In this document: piece by piece, positions 50,371 through 59,096 of the stretch
Layout: every line of letters starts with the position of its first letter
Position numbering within the stretch: the first letter of the stretch is position 1
Source: Saccharothrix tamanrassetensis
Lineage (GTDB): Bacteria; Actinomycetota; Actinomycetes; Mycobacteriales; Pseudonocardiaceae
Length of the DNA stretch: 64,000 bases
Direction: 5' to 3'
Assembly (NCBI RefSeq): GCF_014203665.1
Contig: NZ_JACHJN010000013.1
Location: forward strand, 62,001 to 126,000
Made by a program: the position numbers and the translations under genes
The notes under the pieces: generated by a model
Told to the model about the DNA's origin: nothing
Database searches by the model: none
What the model saw: the letters and a program-made list of their open reading frames with translations, nothing else

Positions 50371-52263
50371 TTGCCCGAGGTGGAACGGCATTCGTTCGAC
50401 GTGCTGGTGATCGGCGCGGGTGGCGCCGGCCTGCGTGCGGCGATCGAGGCCAGGGAGCACGGGATGCGCACGGCGGTGCTGTGCAAGTCGTTGTTCGGCA
50501 AGGCGCACACGGTGATGGCCGAGGGCGGGATCGCCGCGGCCATGGGCAACGTCAACGCGGGCGACAACTGGCAGGTGCACTTCCGGGACACCATGCGCGG
50601 CGGGAAGTTCCTGAACAACTGGCGGATGGCCGAGCTGCACGCCCGCGAGGCCCCGGACCGGGTGTGGGAGCTGGAGACCTACGGCGCGCTGTTCGACCGG
50701 ACCAAGGACGGGCGGATCAGCCAGCGCAACTTCGGCGGCCACGAGTACCCGCGCCTGGCGCACGTCGGCGACCGCACCGGGCTGGAGCTGATCCGGTCGT
50801 TGCAGCAGAAGGTCGTTTCGCTGCAACAGGAGGACTTCGCGGACACCGGTGACTACGAGTCGCGGCTGAAGGTGTTCCAGGAGTTCACCGTCACGGACCT
50901 GGTGCAGGGCGAGGGCGGCGCGGGAGGGAAACCGGGCAAGGTCGCCGGCGCGTTCGGCTACTGGCGCGAGTCCGGGCGGTTCGTGCTGTTCGAGGCCCCG
51001 GCGGTGGTGCTGGCGACCGGCGGCATCGGCAAGTCGTTCAAGGTGACGTCGAACTCGTGGGAGTACACCGGGGACGGCCACGCGCTGGCGATGCGCGCCG
51101 GGGCGTCGCTGATCAACATGGAGTTCATCCAGTTCCACCCGACCGGCATGGTGTGGCCGCCGTCGGTGAAGGGGATCCTGGTCACCGAGTCGGTCCGCGG
51201 CGACGGCGGGGTGCTGCGCAACTCCGAGGGCAAGCGGTTCATGTTCGACTACATCCCCGAGGTGTTCAAGGACAAGTACGCGGACAGCGAGGACGAGGCC
51301 GACCGCTGGTACGCCGACCCGGACAACAACCGCCGCCCACCCGAGCTGCTGCCGCGCGACGAGGTGGCGCGGGCGATCAACTCGGAGGTCAAGGCGGGGC
51401 GCGGTTCGGAGCACGGCGGCGTGTTCCTGGACGTGTCGACCCGGCTGCCGGCGGAGGAGATCAAGCGCCGGCTGCCGTCGATGCACCACCAGTTCAAGGA
51501 GCTGGCGGACGTCGACATCACCGCGCAGCCCATGGAGGTCGGGCCGACCTGCCACTACGTGATGGGCGGTGTGCAGGTCGACCCGGACACCGGGGCGTCG
51601 TCGGTGCCGGGCCTGTTCGCGGCCGGCGAGGTGTCCGGCGGCATGCACGGCTCGAACCGCCTGGGCGGCAACTCGTTGTCCGACCTGCTGGTGTTCGGGC
51701 GCCGCGCGGGTGAGGGCGCCGCGGTGTACGTGACGAGCCTCTCCGAACGGCCGGCGTGCTCGGACGAGGCCGTGGTGGAAGCGGAACGCGTCGCGCTGGC
51801 ACCGTTCTCGGGCACCGGCGGCGAGAACCCCTACACGCTGCACATGGAGTTGCAGCAGGCGATGAACGACCTGGTCGGCATCATCCGCCGGGCGGACGAG
51901 ATGGACCAGGCGCTGAAGCGGCTGGACGACCTGAAGCGCCGCGCGCGGTCGTTGACCGTGGAAGGGCACCGCCAGTTCAACCCCGGCTGGCACTTGGCGC
52001 TGGACCTGCGGAACATGCTGCTGGTCAGCGAGTGCGTGGCCCGCGCGGCGCTGCTGCGCACCGAGTCGCGCGGCGGCCACACCCGCGACGACTACCCGCG
52101 GATGGAGGCCGACTGGCGGCGGAAGCTGTTGGTGTGCAGGGCCTCCGGTGACGGCGTGACGGTGGCGGAGGAGGCGCAGGTCCCGATCCGCGCGGACCTG
52201 CTGGAGCTGTTCGAGTTCACCGAGTTGCAGAAGTACCTGACCGCCGAAGAGCTGGAGGGCTGA
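50371..52263 (+). CDS. sdhA: Succinate dehydrogenase flavoprotein subunit
   Basis: 630 residues from TTG 50371, with GAGGAGCTGGAC upstream. FAD-binding VLVIGAGGAGLRAAIEA at 11-27, covalent-FAD His46 in AHTVMAEGG, HPTGM and RLGGNSLSD motifs. It oxidises succinate to fumarate, or reverses the reaction. The TTG start is unusual but the ribosome site and the family N-terminus support it. It lies between the membrane anchor and the Fe-S subunit with 10-bp and 1-bp gaps. Confidence 0.96.
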   Translation: MPEVERHSFDVLVIGAGGAGLRAAIEAREHGMRTAVLCKSLFGKAHTVMAEGGIAAAMGNVNAGDNWQVHFRDTMRGGKFLNNWRMAELHAREAPDRVWELETYGALFDRTKDGRISQRNFGGHEYPRLAHVGDRTGLELIRSLQQKVVSLQQEDFADTGDYESRLKVFQEFTVTDLVQGEGGAGGKPGKVAGAFGYWRESGRFVLFEAPAVVLATGGIGKSFKVTSNSWEYTGDGHALAMRAGASLINMEFIQFHPTGMVWPPSVKGILVTESVRGDGGVLRNSEGKRFMFDYIPEVFKDKYADSEDEADRWYADPDNNRRPPELLPRDEVARAINSEVKAGRGSEHGGVFLDVSTRLPAEEIKRRLPSMHHQFKELADVDITAQPMEVGPTCHYVMGGVQVDPDTGASSVPGLFAAGEVSGGMHGSNRLGGNSLSDLLVFGRRAGEGAAVYVTSLSERPACSDEAVVEAERVALAPFSGTGGENPYTLHMELQQAMNDLVGIIRRADEMDQALKRLDDLKRRARSLTVEGHRQFNPGWHLALDLRNMLLVSECVARAALLRTESRGGHTRDDYPRMEADWRRKLLVCRASGDGVTVAEEAQVPIRADLLELFEFTELQKYLTAEELEG

Positions 52264-52264
52264 C

Positions 52265-53014
52265 ATGGGTTACCAGGGGCACTTCAGGGTGTGGCGCGGT
52301 GATGCGGACGGGGGAGGCCTGGAGGACTTCACCGTGGAGGTCAACGAGGGCGAGGTCGTCCTCGACATCATCCACCGGCTCCAGGCGACGCAGACGGCGG
52401 ATCTGGCCGTGCGGTGGAACTGCAAGGCGGGCAAGTGCGGCTCGTGCTCGGCCGAGATCAACGGCAAGCCGAGGCTGCTGTGCATGACCCGGATGTCGGT
52501 CTTCGCCGAGGACGAGGTCGTGACGGTGACGCCGATGCGCACGTTCCCGGTGATCCGGGACCTGGTCACGGACGTGTCGTACAACTACACGAAGGCACGG
52601 GAGGTGCCGGCGTTCAGCCCGCCCAAGGGCGTCGCGCCGGGCGACTACCGGATGTCCCAGGTGGACGTCGAGCGCTCGCAGGAGTTCCGCAAGTGCATCG
52701 AGTGCTTCCTCTGCCAGAACACGTGTCACGTGATCCGCGACCACGAGGAGAACAAGCAGTCGTTCTCCGGGCCGCGGTTCCTGATGCGCGTGGCGGAACT
52801 GGAGATGCACCCGCTGGACTCCGCCGACCGGGTCGACGAGGCGCGGTCGGAGCACGGGCTCGGGCTGTGCAACATCACCAAGTGCTGCACCGACGTGTGC
52901 CCGGAGAACATCCAGATCACCGACAACGCGCTGATCCCGATGAAGGAACGCGTGGCCGACCGCCGTTACGACCCGATCGTCTGGCTGGGCAACAAGCTGT
53001 TCCGGCGGTCCTGA
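52265..53014 (+). CDS. sdhB: Succinate dehydrogenase iron-sulfur subunit
   Basis: 249 residues. [2Fe-2S] cysteines in WNCKAGKCGSCSAEING and LLCM, [4Fe-4S] set CIECFLCQNTC and [3Fe-4S] set CNITKCCTDVCPENI. It relays electrons from SdhA to the membrane anchor. The last 49 bp overlap the convergent ferritin-like gene, and no terminator is seen, so the transcripts may run into each other. Confidence 0.96.
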   Translation: MGYQGHFRVWRGDADGGGLEDFTVEVNEGEVVLDIIHRLQATQTADLAVRWNCKAGKCGSCSAEINGKPRLLCMTRMSVFAEDEVVTVTPMRTFPVIRDLVTDVSYNYTKAREVPAFSPPKGVAPGDYRMSQVDVERSQEFRKCIECFLCQNTCHVIRDHEENKQSFSGPRFLMRVAELEMHPLDSADRVDEARSEHGLGLCNITKCCTDVCPENIQITDNALIPMKERVADRRYDPIVWLGNKLFRRS

Positions 53015-53700
53015 ACCCCGGAGAGCGCGGTCCGGAACAGACCGGCCACGTCCACCACGAACCCGCGTCGCGTCACCCCGAGGTGGCGCAACGCGGGTCC
53101 GTGGTCCCAGGTCACCGTGATCGTGGCGCCGACCAGCAGCACCCACCAGATTCCCCGGACCAGCCGACGCACGACCGCGGGCGTCCGAGCGAACCCCTCC
53201 CGCAGCCGCAGGCAGTGGAACGGCACGTGCCGCTGCTCGTCGGCCAGGATGCGGCCGGCCACCTCGGAGGTCAGCGGGTCACCGGAGCCGTCCCGCAGCG
53301 CCCGGTAGTAGCCCAGCGCGACGACCTCGGCGATCAGCAGCACCATCAACTCCAGGCGCAGGCCCAGCGCCCGCCGGAGCCGCACGAAGACCGCGTCGGT
53401 CCAATGGCCGCCGATCGTCGTGGCACCGGCCGAGGCCAGGAGGAGGGCGAGCAGCCGGGCGTGGTTCTGCTCCTCCGCGACGAACATCCGCACCGCGGCC
53501 TGGTAGTCGGCGTCCCCGCCGGTGGAGGCCTTGGCGATGAGGTTGGCCCCGTCCCCGGACTCCCCGACCTGGAACCGCTGCACGCTGGCCACGATCGGCG
53601 CGGGCATGTGCGCGGTTCGGGTGAAGTCGGGATCACCGACTGCACGCCGCCGCTCCACTTGCGCCTCGAAGTCCCGGACCCACTCGGTGAAGGCACTCAC
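52966..53700 (-). CDS. Ferritin-like domain protein with C-terminal membrane segment
   Basis: 244 residues. Di-iron-type four-helix bundle: E47 in QVGESGDGANL, E76-x2-N-H80 (EEQNHARLL), E125 and E155-x2-H158 (ADEQRHVPFH). A hydrophobic stretch (GIWWVLLVGATITVTW) lies near residue 185. It may be an oxidase or desaturase-like di-iron protein; substrate unknown. Its 3' end overlaps sdhB by 49 bp on the opposite strand. Confidence 0.8.
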   Translation of the reverse strand: MSAFTEWVRDFEAQVERRRAVGDPDFTRTAHMPAPIVASVQRFQVGESGDGANLIAKASTGGDADYQAAVRMFVAEEQNHARLLALLLASAGATTIGGHWTDAVFVRLRRALGLRLELMVLLIAEVVALGYYRALRDGSGDPLTSEVAGRILADEQRHVPFHCLRLREGFARTPAVVRRLVRGIWWVLLVGATITVTWDHGPALRHLGVTRRGFVVDVAGLFRTALSGVQDRRNSLLPSQTIGS

Positions 53701-53865
53701 GGTCGTTCCTCTCGTCCACGGTGCATGGCGACGTTGGGAGGACGGGTGGTTCGTTCCGCGAGTTGCCCGATCCGTGAGGGGATCCGGTGAAGGGTTTGTG
53801 CAGGTGCGTGCAACCGAGGACCACTGTGACCCTCACCGTGCGCTGTTCAGTCGGCTGTCACTTGA

Positions 53866-54294
53866 TCAGCTGCCCTCGGTCCAGTAGCGCTGGAGCCTGG
53901 CGACCGCCTCGTCCTTGCTCATCCCGGCCACCTCGGACTCGTCCAGGCCGACACGTGCGATCAGCATGTACACGAGGTCGGCAGGCAGGGCCGCCGCCGG
54001 CGGCCCAGGTGTCCCGCGTGCAGGTTTGACGCCATCCTGCACGCATGACCAGAACGTCGGTTCGTCGACGTCGAGTTGATCGCGGAGGATGTGCTCCCAC
54101 ATGCTCTGCCCGTAGCCGGTGCGGTCCACCGGGTGCGAGACGCGGGTGCGCAGGATTCTGCCGTCGACAAGATCGAGTTCGAAAGTGACATGGTGCGTTC
54201 CGGTTCGGCCGCAGGCGTCGCGTACACGGCGCCATTCCTCGACCTGGCAGAACGCCTCGTGATCCCTGCGGGTCGGCTGCGGCCAGGAAGTCAC
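53866..54294 (-). CDS. Predicted toxin of a type II toxin-antitoxin pair
   Basis: 142 residues. Small protein encoded directly behind the antitoxin, the two overlapping by 4 nt (ATGA). The core HHVTFELDLVDGRILRTRVSHPVDRTGYGQSMWEHILRDQL resembles the actinobacterial proteins annotated as cytotoxic translational repressors of toxin-antitoxin systems; the basic beta strands and conserved His may act on RNA. No experimental evidence. The fit rests mainly on partner and size. Confidence 0.7.
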   Translation of the reverse strand: MTSWPQPTRRDHEAFCQVEEWRRVRDACGRTGTHHVTFELDLVDGRILRTRVSHPVDRTGYGQSMWEHILRDQLDVDEPTFWSCVQDGVKPARGTPGPPAAALPADLVYMLIARVGLDESEVAGMSKDEAVARLQRYWTEGS

Positions 54295-54707
54295 CGCGCG
54301 GAACCGACAAGCCAGTCGCGCAGCTGCTCGTCGTCGCTGAAGCTGATCAGTTGCACCAAGCCCCAGTTGTCGCGGTGATTCGGGGCGTTCAGCAGGCGCT
54401 CCTGCCAGTCTTCCGCGTACTCCCGCAGAGCGTCGACCATCTCGGTGATCGCCTCGTCGAACGACGCGCCGTCAGCGGCCACCGGCAGCCCCGGGATGAA
54501 CACCGACCAGCCGCCGGCCTCCGGGACGACCTGGGCACGCGAGGGAACGATCGATGCGAGGAAGTGGCGCAGCCGCTTGACGTCCACGACGGCTGTCGTG
54601 GACGAGTCACGTCGAACCGTGGCAACTCGCCCCGCCTCCGCGGCATCCAGCAAGTCCTTCAGGTGCGCGCGAGCATCGGTGTAGCTGTCGTAGTGAACAG
54701 CAGGCAT
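54291..54707 (-). CDS. Predicted antitoxin, Phd/YefM-like N-terminus with a HicB-like C-terminus
   Basis: 138 residues. Residues 1-55 look like a Phd-type DNA-binding fold (YTDARAHLKDLLDAAEAGRVATVRRDSSTTAVVDVKRL). Residues 58-105 resemble a HicB fold (VVPEAGGWSVFIPGLPVAADGASFDEAITEMVDALREYAEDW). Such a mixture would bind both operator DNA and the toxin. Upstream (54753-54776) lies a palindrome that fits autoregulation. Confidence 0.7.
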   Translation of the reverse strand: MPAVHYDSYTDARAHLKDLLDAAEAGRVATVRRDSSTTAVVDVKRLRHFLASIVPSRAQVVPEAGGWSVFIPGLPVAADGASFDEAITEMVDALREYAEDWQERLLNAPNHRDNWGLVQLISFSDDEQLRDWLVGSAR

Positions 54708-54752
54708 GCCGGCCTCCCGGGGTGATCGTCACAAGCATGCCGCCGAGGTTCA

Positions 54753-54776
54753 AGTACGTCAAGTACGTGACGTACT
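54753..54776 (-). promoter_or_regulatory. Operator-like repeat in front of the toxin-antitoxin pair
   Basis: AGTACGT occurs at 54753-54759 and 54762-54768, and the second copy forms a perfect palindrome with ACGTACT at 54770-54776. It is 46 bp upstream of the antitoxin start. Toxin-antitoxin complexes often repress through such sites. Confidence 0.6.
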
Positions 54777-54825
54777 CGGTGGCGTCGACGTTGTATTGAA
54801 CGCGAGCGGACACGGCAGAGCCGGG

Positions 54826-54859
54826 GCGACAACCGTCGCCCCGGCTCTGACCGGCTGCT
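54826..54859 (-). terminator. Strong terminator after the ribonucleotide reductase gene
   Basis: A perfect 15-bp stem (54826-54840 with 54845-54859) and the 4-nt loop AACC lie 24 bp beyond the nrdJ stop, isolating it from the toxin-antitoxin operon. Confidence 0.9.
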
Positions 54860-54882
54860 TCACCTGCTGAAGGCGCTCCGGG

Positions 54883-57711
54883 TCAGCTGCAACCCGACGT
54901 GGAGCCGCAGCCCTCGCACAGGTAGCAGGAGCCGGCCGGGCGCATCTTGGTGCCGCAGGTCATGCACAGCGGCGCGTCGGCGGTGGTGCCCAGGTGCAGT
55001 TCGAGCAGTTCGGTGGAACTGCCGACCTTGACGTCCGCCTGGGGCTTCTTCTCCTCCACCTCGGCCGCCTTGGTGGACGTGGCGTCGACCGACGTGCGCA
55101 GGCCCTCCAGGTCCACGTCGCCGTTGCCGTAGTCCTGCGCCACCTGCGCGGTGCGCTCGTCGGCGGTGAAGATGCCGAGCTGGGCGCGCTTCTCGAACGG
55201 CAGGTAGTCCAGGGCGAGCCGGCGGAACAGGTAGTCCAGCACGCTGGTCGCGATGCGGACGTCCGGGTCGTCGGTCATGCCGGCCGGCTCGAAGCGCAGG
55301 TTCTGGAACTTCGAGACGTAGAACTCCAGCGGGATCCCGTACTGGAGGCCGACCGAGATGGACATCGAGAACGCGTCCATCACGCCCGCCAGGGTCGAGC
55401 CCTGCTTGCCGAGCTTGACGAAGATCTCGCCCAGGCCGTCGTCCGGGTACGAGCCGGCGTGCAGGTAGCCCTCCGCGCCGCCGACGGTGAAGGACACGGT
55501 CTGCGACGGGCGCTTCTTCGGCAGGCGCTTGCGGACCGGGCGGTACTCGACGACCGTCTCGGTCTTGGTCTCACCGGACGGCTTCGCGGACTTGCCGGCG
55601 GAGAGCGGCTGGCCGACCTTGCAGTTGTCGCGGTAGATCGCGAGCGCCTTCAGGCCCAGCTTCCAGCCCTGGTAGTAGATCCCCTCGACGTCCTCGACGG
55701 TCGCCGTCTCCGGCATGTTCACCGTCTTGGAGATCGCGCCGGAGATGAACGGCTGCACCGCGGCCATCATCCGGACGTGGCCCATCGGCGCGATGGAGCG
55801 GTCGCCCATGGCGCAGTCGAACACCTCGTAGTGCTCCTGGCGCAGGCCGGGCGCGTCGACCACGTGGCCGTGCTCGCCGATGTACTCGACGATGGCCTCG
55901 ATCTGCTCGTCCTGGTAGCCGAGGACCTTGAGGGCGCGGGGCACGGTCTGGTTGACGATCTGCATCGAGCCGCCGCCGACCAGCTTCTTGAACTTCACCA
56001 GCGCCAGGTCGGGCTCGATGCCGGTGGTGTCGCAGTCCATCATCAGGCCGATGGTGCCGGTGGGCGCGAGCACCGAGGCCTGCGCGTTGCGCCAGCCGTT
56101 GCGGGCGCCGATCTGCATGCCCTCCTGCCACGCGCGGGTCGCGACCTTCTGCACCGCCGCGTCGTTGGCGTGGTAGGTGCGGATCAGGTCGTTCGCCGCC
56201 GCGTGCTTGCGGATGACGCGCTGGTGCGCCTCGGCGTTGCGGGCGTAGCCCTCGTACGGGCCGACGATGCCCGCCAGCTCGGCGGAGCGCTTGTACGCCA
56301 CCGCCTGCATGAGCGAGGTGATGGACGCGGCCAGCGCCCGGCCGCCCTCCGAGTCGTACGCGTGGCCGGTCGCCATCAGCAGCGCGCCCAGGTTGGCGTA
56401 GCCGATGCCCAGCTGGCGGAACTTGCGGGTGGTCTCCGCGATCGGCTCGGTCGGGAAGTCCGCGAAGCTGATCGAGATCTCCATCGCGGTGATCACCAGC
56501 TCGACCGACCTGGCGAACAGGTCGGCGTTGAACAGGCCGTCGTCCTGGAGGAACTTCATCAGGTTCAGCGACGCCAGGTTGCAGCTGGAGTTGTCCAGGT
56601 GCATGTACTCCGAGCACGGGTTCGAGGCGGTGATCCGACCCGACTCCGGCGTGGTGTGCCAGTCGTTGATGGTGCCGTCGTACTGGATGCCGGGGTCGGC
56701 GCACTCCCACGCGGCCTGCGCCAGCTTGCGGAACAGGTCCTTCGCGTCGACGGTCTCGATGACCTCGCCGGTCTGCCGGGCGCGCAGGCCGAACTGGCCG
56801 CCGTTCTCGTAGGCGTGCATGAACTCGTCGGACACCCGGATCGAGTTGTTCGCGTTCTGGTACTGCACGGACACGATGTCCTTGCCGCCCAGGTCCATGT
56901 CGAACCCGGCGTCGCGCAGCGCGCGGACCTTGTCCTCTTCGCGCGCCTTGGTCTTGATGAACTCCTCGACGTCGGGGTGGTCGACGTCGAGGACGACCAT
57001 CTTCGCCGCGCGACGGGTGGCGCCACCGGACTTGATGGTGCCCGCGGACGCGTCCGCGCCGCGCATGAAGGAGACCGGGCCGGACGCGGTGCCGCCGGAG
57101 GAGAGCAGCTCCTTGGAGGAGCGGATGCGCGAGAGGTTCAGGCCCGCGCCGGAACCTCCCTTGAAGATCAGGCCTTCCTCGCGGTACCAGTTGAGGATCG
57201 ACTCCATGGTGTCGTCCACGGCGAGGATGAAGCAGGCCGAGACCTGCTGCGGGGAGCTGGTGCCGACGTTGAACCAGACGGGGGAGTTGAAGCTGAACAC
57301 CTGGTGCAGCAGCATCCAGGTCAGCTCGTGCTCGAAGACCTGCGCGTCCTGGTCGGTGGAGAAGTAGCCGTGCTTGACGCCGGCCTCGGTGTAGGTCCTC
57401 ACCACGCGGTCGATCAGCTGGCGCAGGCTGTGCTCGCGCTGCGGGGTGCCCACCGCGCCGCGGAAGTACTTGCTGGTCACGATGTTCGTCGCGTTGACCG
57501 ACCAGAAGTCGGGGAACTCGACGCCGCGCTGCTCGAAGTTGATCGAGCCGTCGCGCCAGTTCGTCATGACGACGTCGCGGCGCTCCCAGGTCACCTCGTC
57601 GTACGGGTGCACGCCCTCGGTGGTGTAAACCCGGTTCACCGTGAGGCGCTTCTCCCCCGCACCGTTGCGGGTGGCCGTCTTCTTGCTGGAGCCACCAACG
57701 GTCTCCGTCAT
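54883..57711 (-). CDS. nrdJ: Vitamin B12-dependent (class II) ribonucleoside-diphosphate reductase
   Basis: 942 residues from ATG 57711. Reduces ribonucleotides to deoxyribonucleotides with adenosylcobalamin. Active-site region NSPVWFNVGTSSPQQVSACF, the NPCSEY loop, GTIGLMMDCDTTG, and a C-terminal zinc-like tail CMTCGTKMRPAGSCYLCEGCGSTSGC are all present. The long N-terminal part and size match actinobacterial NrdJ. nrdR lies upstream on the same strand. No cobalamin riboswitch was recognised in the 250-bp leader. Confidence 0.96.
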   Translation of the reverse strand: MTETVGGSSKKTATRNGAGEKRLTVNRVYTTEGVHPYDEVTWERRDVVMTNWRDGSINFEQRGVEFPDFWSVNATNIVTSKYFRGAVGTPQREHSLRQLIDRVVRTYTEAGVKHGYFSTDQDAQVFEHELTWMLLHQVFSFNSPVWFNVGTSSPQQVSACFILAVDDTMESILNWYREEGLIFKGGSGAGLNLSRIRSSKELLSSGGTASGPVSFMRGADASAGTIKSGGATRRAAKMVVLDVDHPDVEEFIKTKAREEDKVRALRDAGFDMDLGGKDIVSVQYQNANNSIRVSDEFMHAYENGGQFGLRARQTGEVIETVDAKDLFRKLAQAAWECADPGIQYDGTINDWHTTPESGRITASNPCSEYMHLDNSSCNLASLNLMKFLQDDGLFNADLFARSVELVITAMEISISFADFPTEPIAETTRKFRQLGIGYANLGALLMATGHAYDSEGGRALAASITSLMQAVAYKRSAELAGIVGPYEGYARNAEAHQRVIRKHAAANDLIRTYHANDAAVQKVATRAWQEGMQIGARNGWRNAQASVLAPTGTIGLMMDCDTTGIEPDLALVKFKKLVGGGSMQIVNQTVPRALKVLGYQDEQIEAIVEYIGEHGHVVDAPGLRQEHYEVFDCAMGDRSIAPMGHVRMMAAVQPFISGAISKTVNMPETATVEDVEGIYYQGWKLGLKALAIYRDNCKVGQPLSAGKSAKPSGETKTETVVEYRPVRKRLPKKRPSQTVSFTVGGAEGYLHAGSYPDDGLGEIFVKLGKQGSTLAGVMDAFSMSISVGLQYGIPLEFYVSKFQNLRFEPAGMTDDPDVRIATSVLDYLFRRLALDYLPFEKRAQLGIFTADERTAQVAQDYGNGDVDLEGLRTSVDATSTKAAEVEEKKPQADVKVGSSTELLELHLGTTADAPLCMTCGTKMRPAGSCYLCEGCGSTSGCS

Positions 57712-57843
57712 TCCCCGTTCCTCTTTCCGCGCGTCGTCGAAGCGTTTGTCGAAATACCGATGAGCGACCAACGTCCGGGCTCCCGTCCGAGGCGGTCGCG
57801 ATACGTGCATGGGTGGTGCGGTGTAGCTGTGCGATGTGGCTGC

Positions 57844-57905
57844 GTGATGTGGCTGTGGGGCGTGGTGATGTGCTGTAGGGCGTCGTGATCCGGCTGTAGG
57901 GCGTG
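57844..57905. repeat. Three GTG-rich 20-21-nt tandem units between nrdR and nrdJ
   Basis: Units start at 57844, 57865 and 57885 with the pattern GTGATGTGGCTGTRGGGCGT. They are the main content of the 250-bp gap between nrdR and nrdJ, where no gene is evident. Confidence 0.7.
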
Positions 57906-57961
57906 GTGGTGCGGCGTGGGGTGGCGCGGCGCGATGCGGTGGTGCGGCGGTGTGTCGCCGG

Positions 57962-58414
57962 TCAGTCGCGTTGCGCGTTGCGGAGGTCCGCGATCTCCTT
58001 CTCGAAGTCCTCGACGGAGGAGAACGAGCGGTAGACGCTGGCGAAGCGCAGGTAGGCGACCTCGTCCAGTTCTCTGAGCGGGCCGAGGATCGCCAGGCCC
58101 ACCTCGTGGCTGGGGATCTCGGCGCATCCGGTGGAGCGGATGGACTCCTCCACGCGTTGGGCCAGGAGGTGGAACGCGTCCTCGTCGACCGGCCTTCCCT
58201 GGCACGCCCGGCGGACGCCGGTGACCACCTTGTCCCGGCTGAAGGGCTCGGTCACGCCGGACCGCTTCACGACGGCGAGCACGGCTTCTTCCACGGTGGT
58301 GAACCGGCGACCGCAGCTGGAGCAGGACCTCCGGCGGCGGATCACCTGACCCTCGTCCACCTCGCGCGAATCGACCACGCGGGAGTCCGAGTTGCGGCAG
58401 AACGGACAGCGCAC
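57962..58414 (-). CDS. nrdR: Transcriptional repressor NrdR
   Basis: 150 residues from GTG 58414. Zinc ribbon C3-x2-C6 ... C31-x2-C34 and an ATP-cone (about 46-136) that senses ATP/dATP. Represses ribonucleotide reductase genes by binding NrdR boxes. It sits upstream of nrdJ, its likely target, as in Streptomyces nrdRJ. A box-like pair is found at 58488-58519, which may give autoregulation. Confidence 0.95.
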   Translation of the reverse strand: MRCPFCRNSDSRVVDSREVDEGQVIRRRRSCSSCGRRFTTVEEAVLAVVKRSGVTEPFSRDKVVTGVRRACQGRPVDEDAFHLLAQRVEESIRSTGCAEIPSHEVGLAILGPLRELDEVAYLRFASVYRSFSSVEDFEKEIADLRNAQRD

Positions 58415-58487
58415 GACTGGTCACCCCTCCCCGGCGCAGCACCCATCGCGTTAGCCACGGTGGCGGGGAATACCCCAACCTGTGGAT

Positions 58488-58519
58488 AACTACAACGGTG
58501 TAACCACTAGATGTAGGGG
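58488..58519 (-). promoter_or_regulatory. NrdR-box-like pair upstream of nrdR
   Basis: AACTACAACGGTGTAA (58488-58503) and CCACTAGATGTAGGGG (58504-58519) resemble the AC-rich NrdR palindrome on the minus strand. The spacing, 16 bp centre to centre, is tighter than the usual pair, so this is tentative. A TTGACC sequence lies just upstream. Confidence 0.4.
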
Positions 58520-58842
58520 TCAACCTATGCCTGTGACCCACATGGCGCAAGCTCAGGTCGGCGTGTCGCGGGTGACCGTGTCGCGGGTGACACGGCAGGG
58601 TGAAACCGGCTGCGACGGGGTGGTTACGGGGTGGGGTGCGCGGGGGCGTGCGGGAGTGCGGAGCGTGTGGGAGCGCGGGTGTGCGGGGGCAGGCAGGGCG
58701 TGCCGGGGGGAGGGAGCGCGAGGGAGTGCGAGGGCGCCGGGGCGTGCGGGAGCGCGGGAGGTGGGGGATCGCTGGGCTTGGGGTCTACGAGCTTGAAAAG
58801 CGTCCTCGCCGGACGGGCAGACCACCAAGGATCTCCACAAAA

Positions 58843-58873
58843 GCCCTTCAAAGCTCTTCGAGCCTTGAAGGGC
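58843..58873. repeat. 31-nt hairpin in the nrdR-chiZ interval
   Basis: GCCCTTCAA and TTGAAGGGC pair, then one mismatch, then GCTC/GAGC closes on TTC. It directly precedes the longer inverted repeat. Confidence 0.85.
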
Positions 58874-58880
58874 GGTGGGT

Positions 58881-59025
58881 CTGCGTGTCATCCCCGTATG
58901 ACCTGGTCGGAGACAACCACATGCGTCAAGGGCAGATCGTGAAGCGTGTGCGGTGGTCGCGGGTTCGATCTGCCCTTGACACATGCGGTTCGCTGGCGCG
59001 CAGGCCATACGGGGATGACACGCAG
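58881..59025. repeat. Imperfect inverted repeat, about 60 bp per arm
   Basis: CTGCGTGTCATCCCCGTATG (58881-58900) has its exact complement at 59006-59025. Inside, TCAAGGGCAGATCG (58926-58939) has its complement at 58966-58979. The arms align with small gaps around a 26-nt centre. Confidence 0.9.
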
Positions 59026-59096
59026 GCGGAGAGGTGTGCGCGTGGCGCGCGTCTTCCGGCGAGCTGGGCGCGGGGCTTGTGGGGGGCGGCCGGGGG

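Larger units (their letters stand above)
58415..59096. other. 682-bp gene-free region with nested inverted repeats
   Basis: No convincing gene lies between nrdR and the LysM gene. The right half holds a perfect hairpin (58843-58873) and an imperfect long inverted repeat (58881-59025) that could be a mobile element remnant or a structured RNA. The left half (58560-58760) is a G-rich purine tract without clear structure. Confidence 0.7.

Noticed and set aside
57712..57961. Adenosylcobalamin riboswitch in the nrdJ leader
   Set aside because: No B12-box-like sequence or the typical long helical core was recognised; the interval is mainly GTG-rich repeats.
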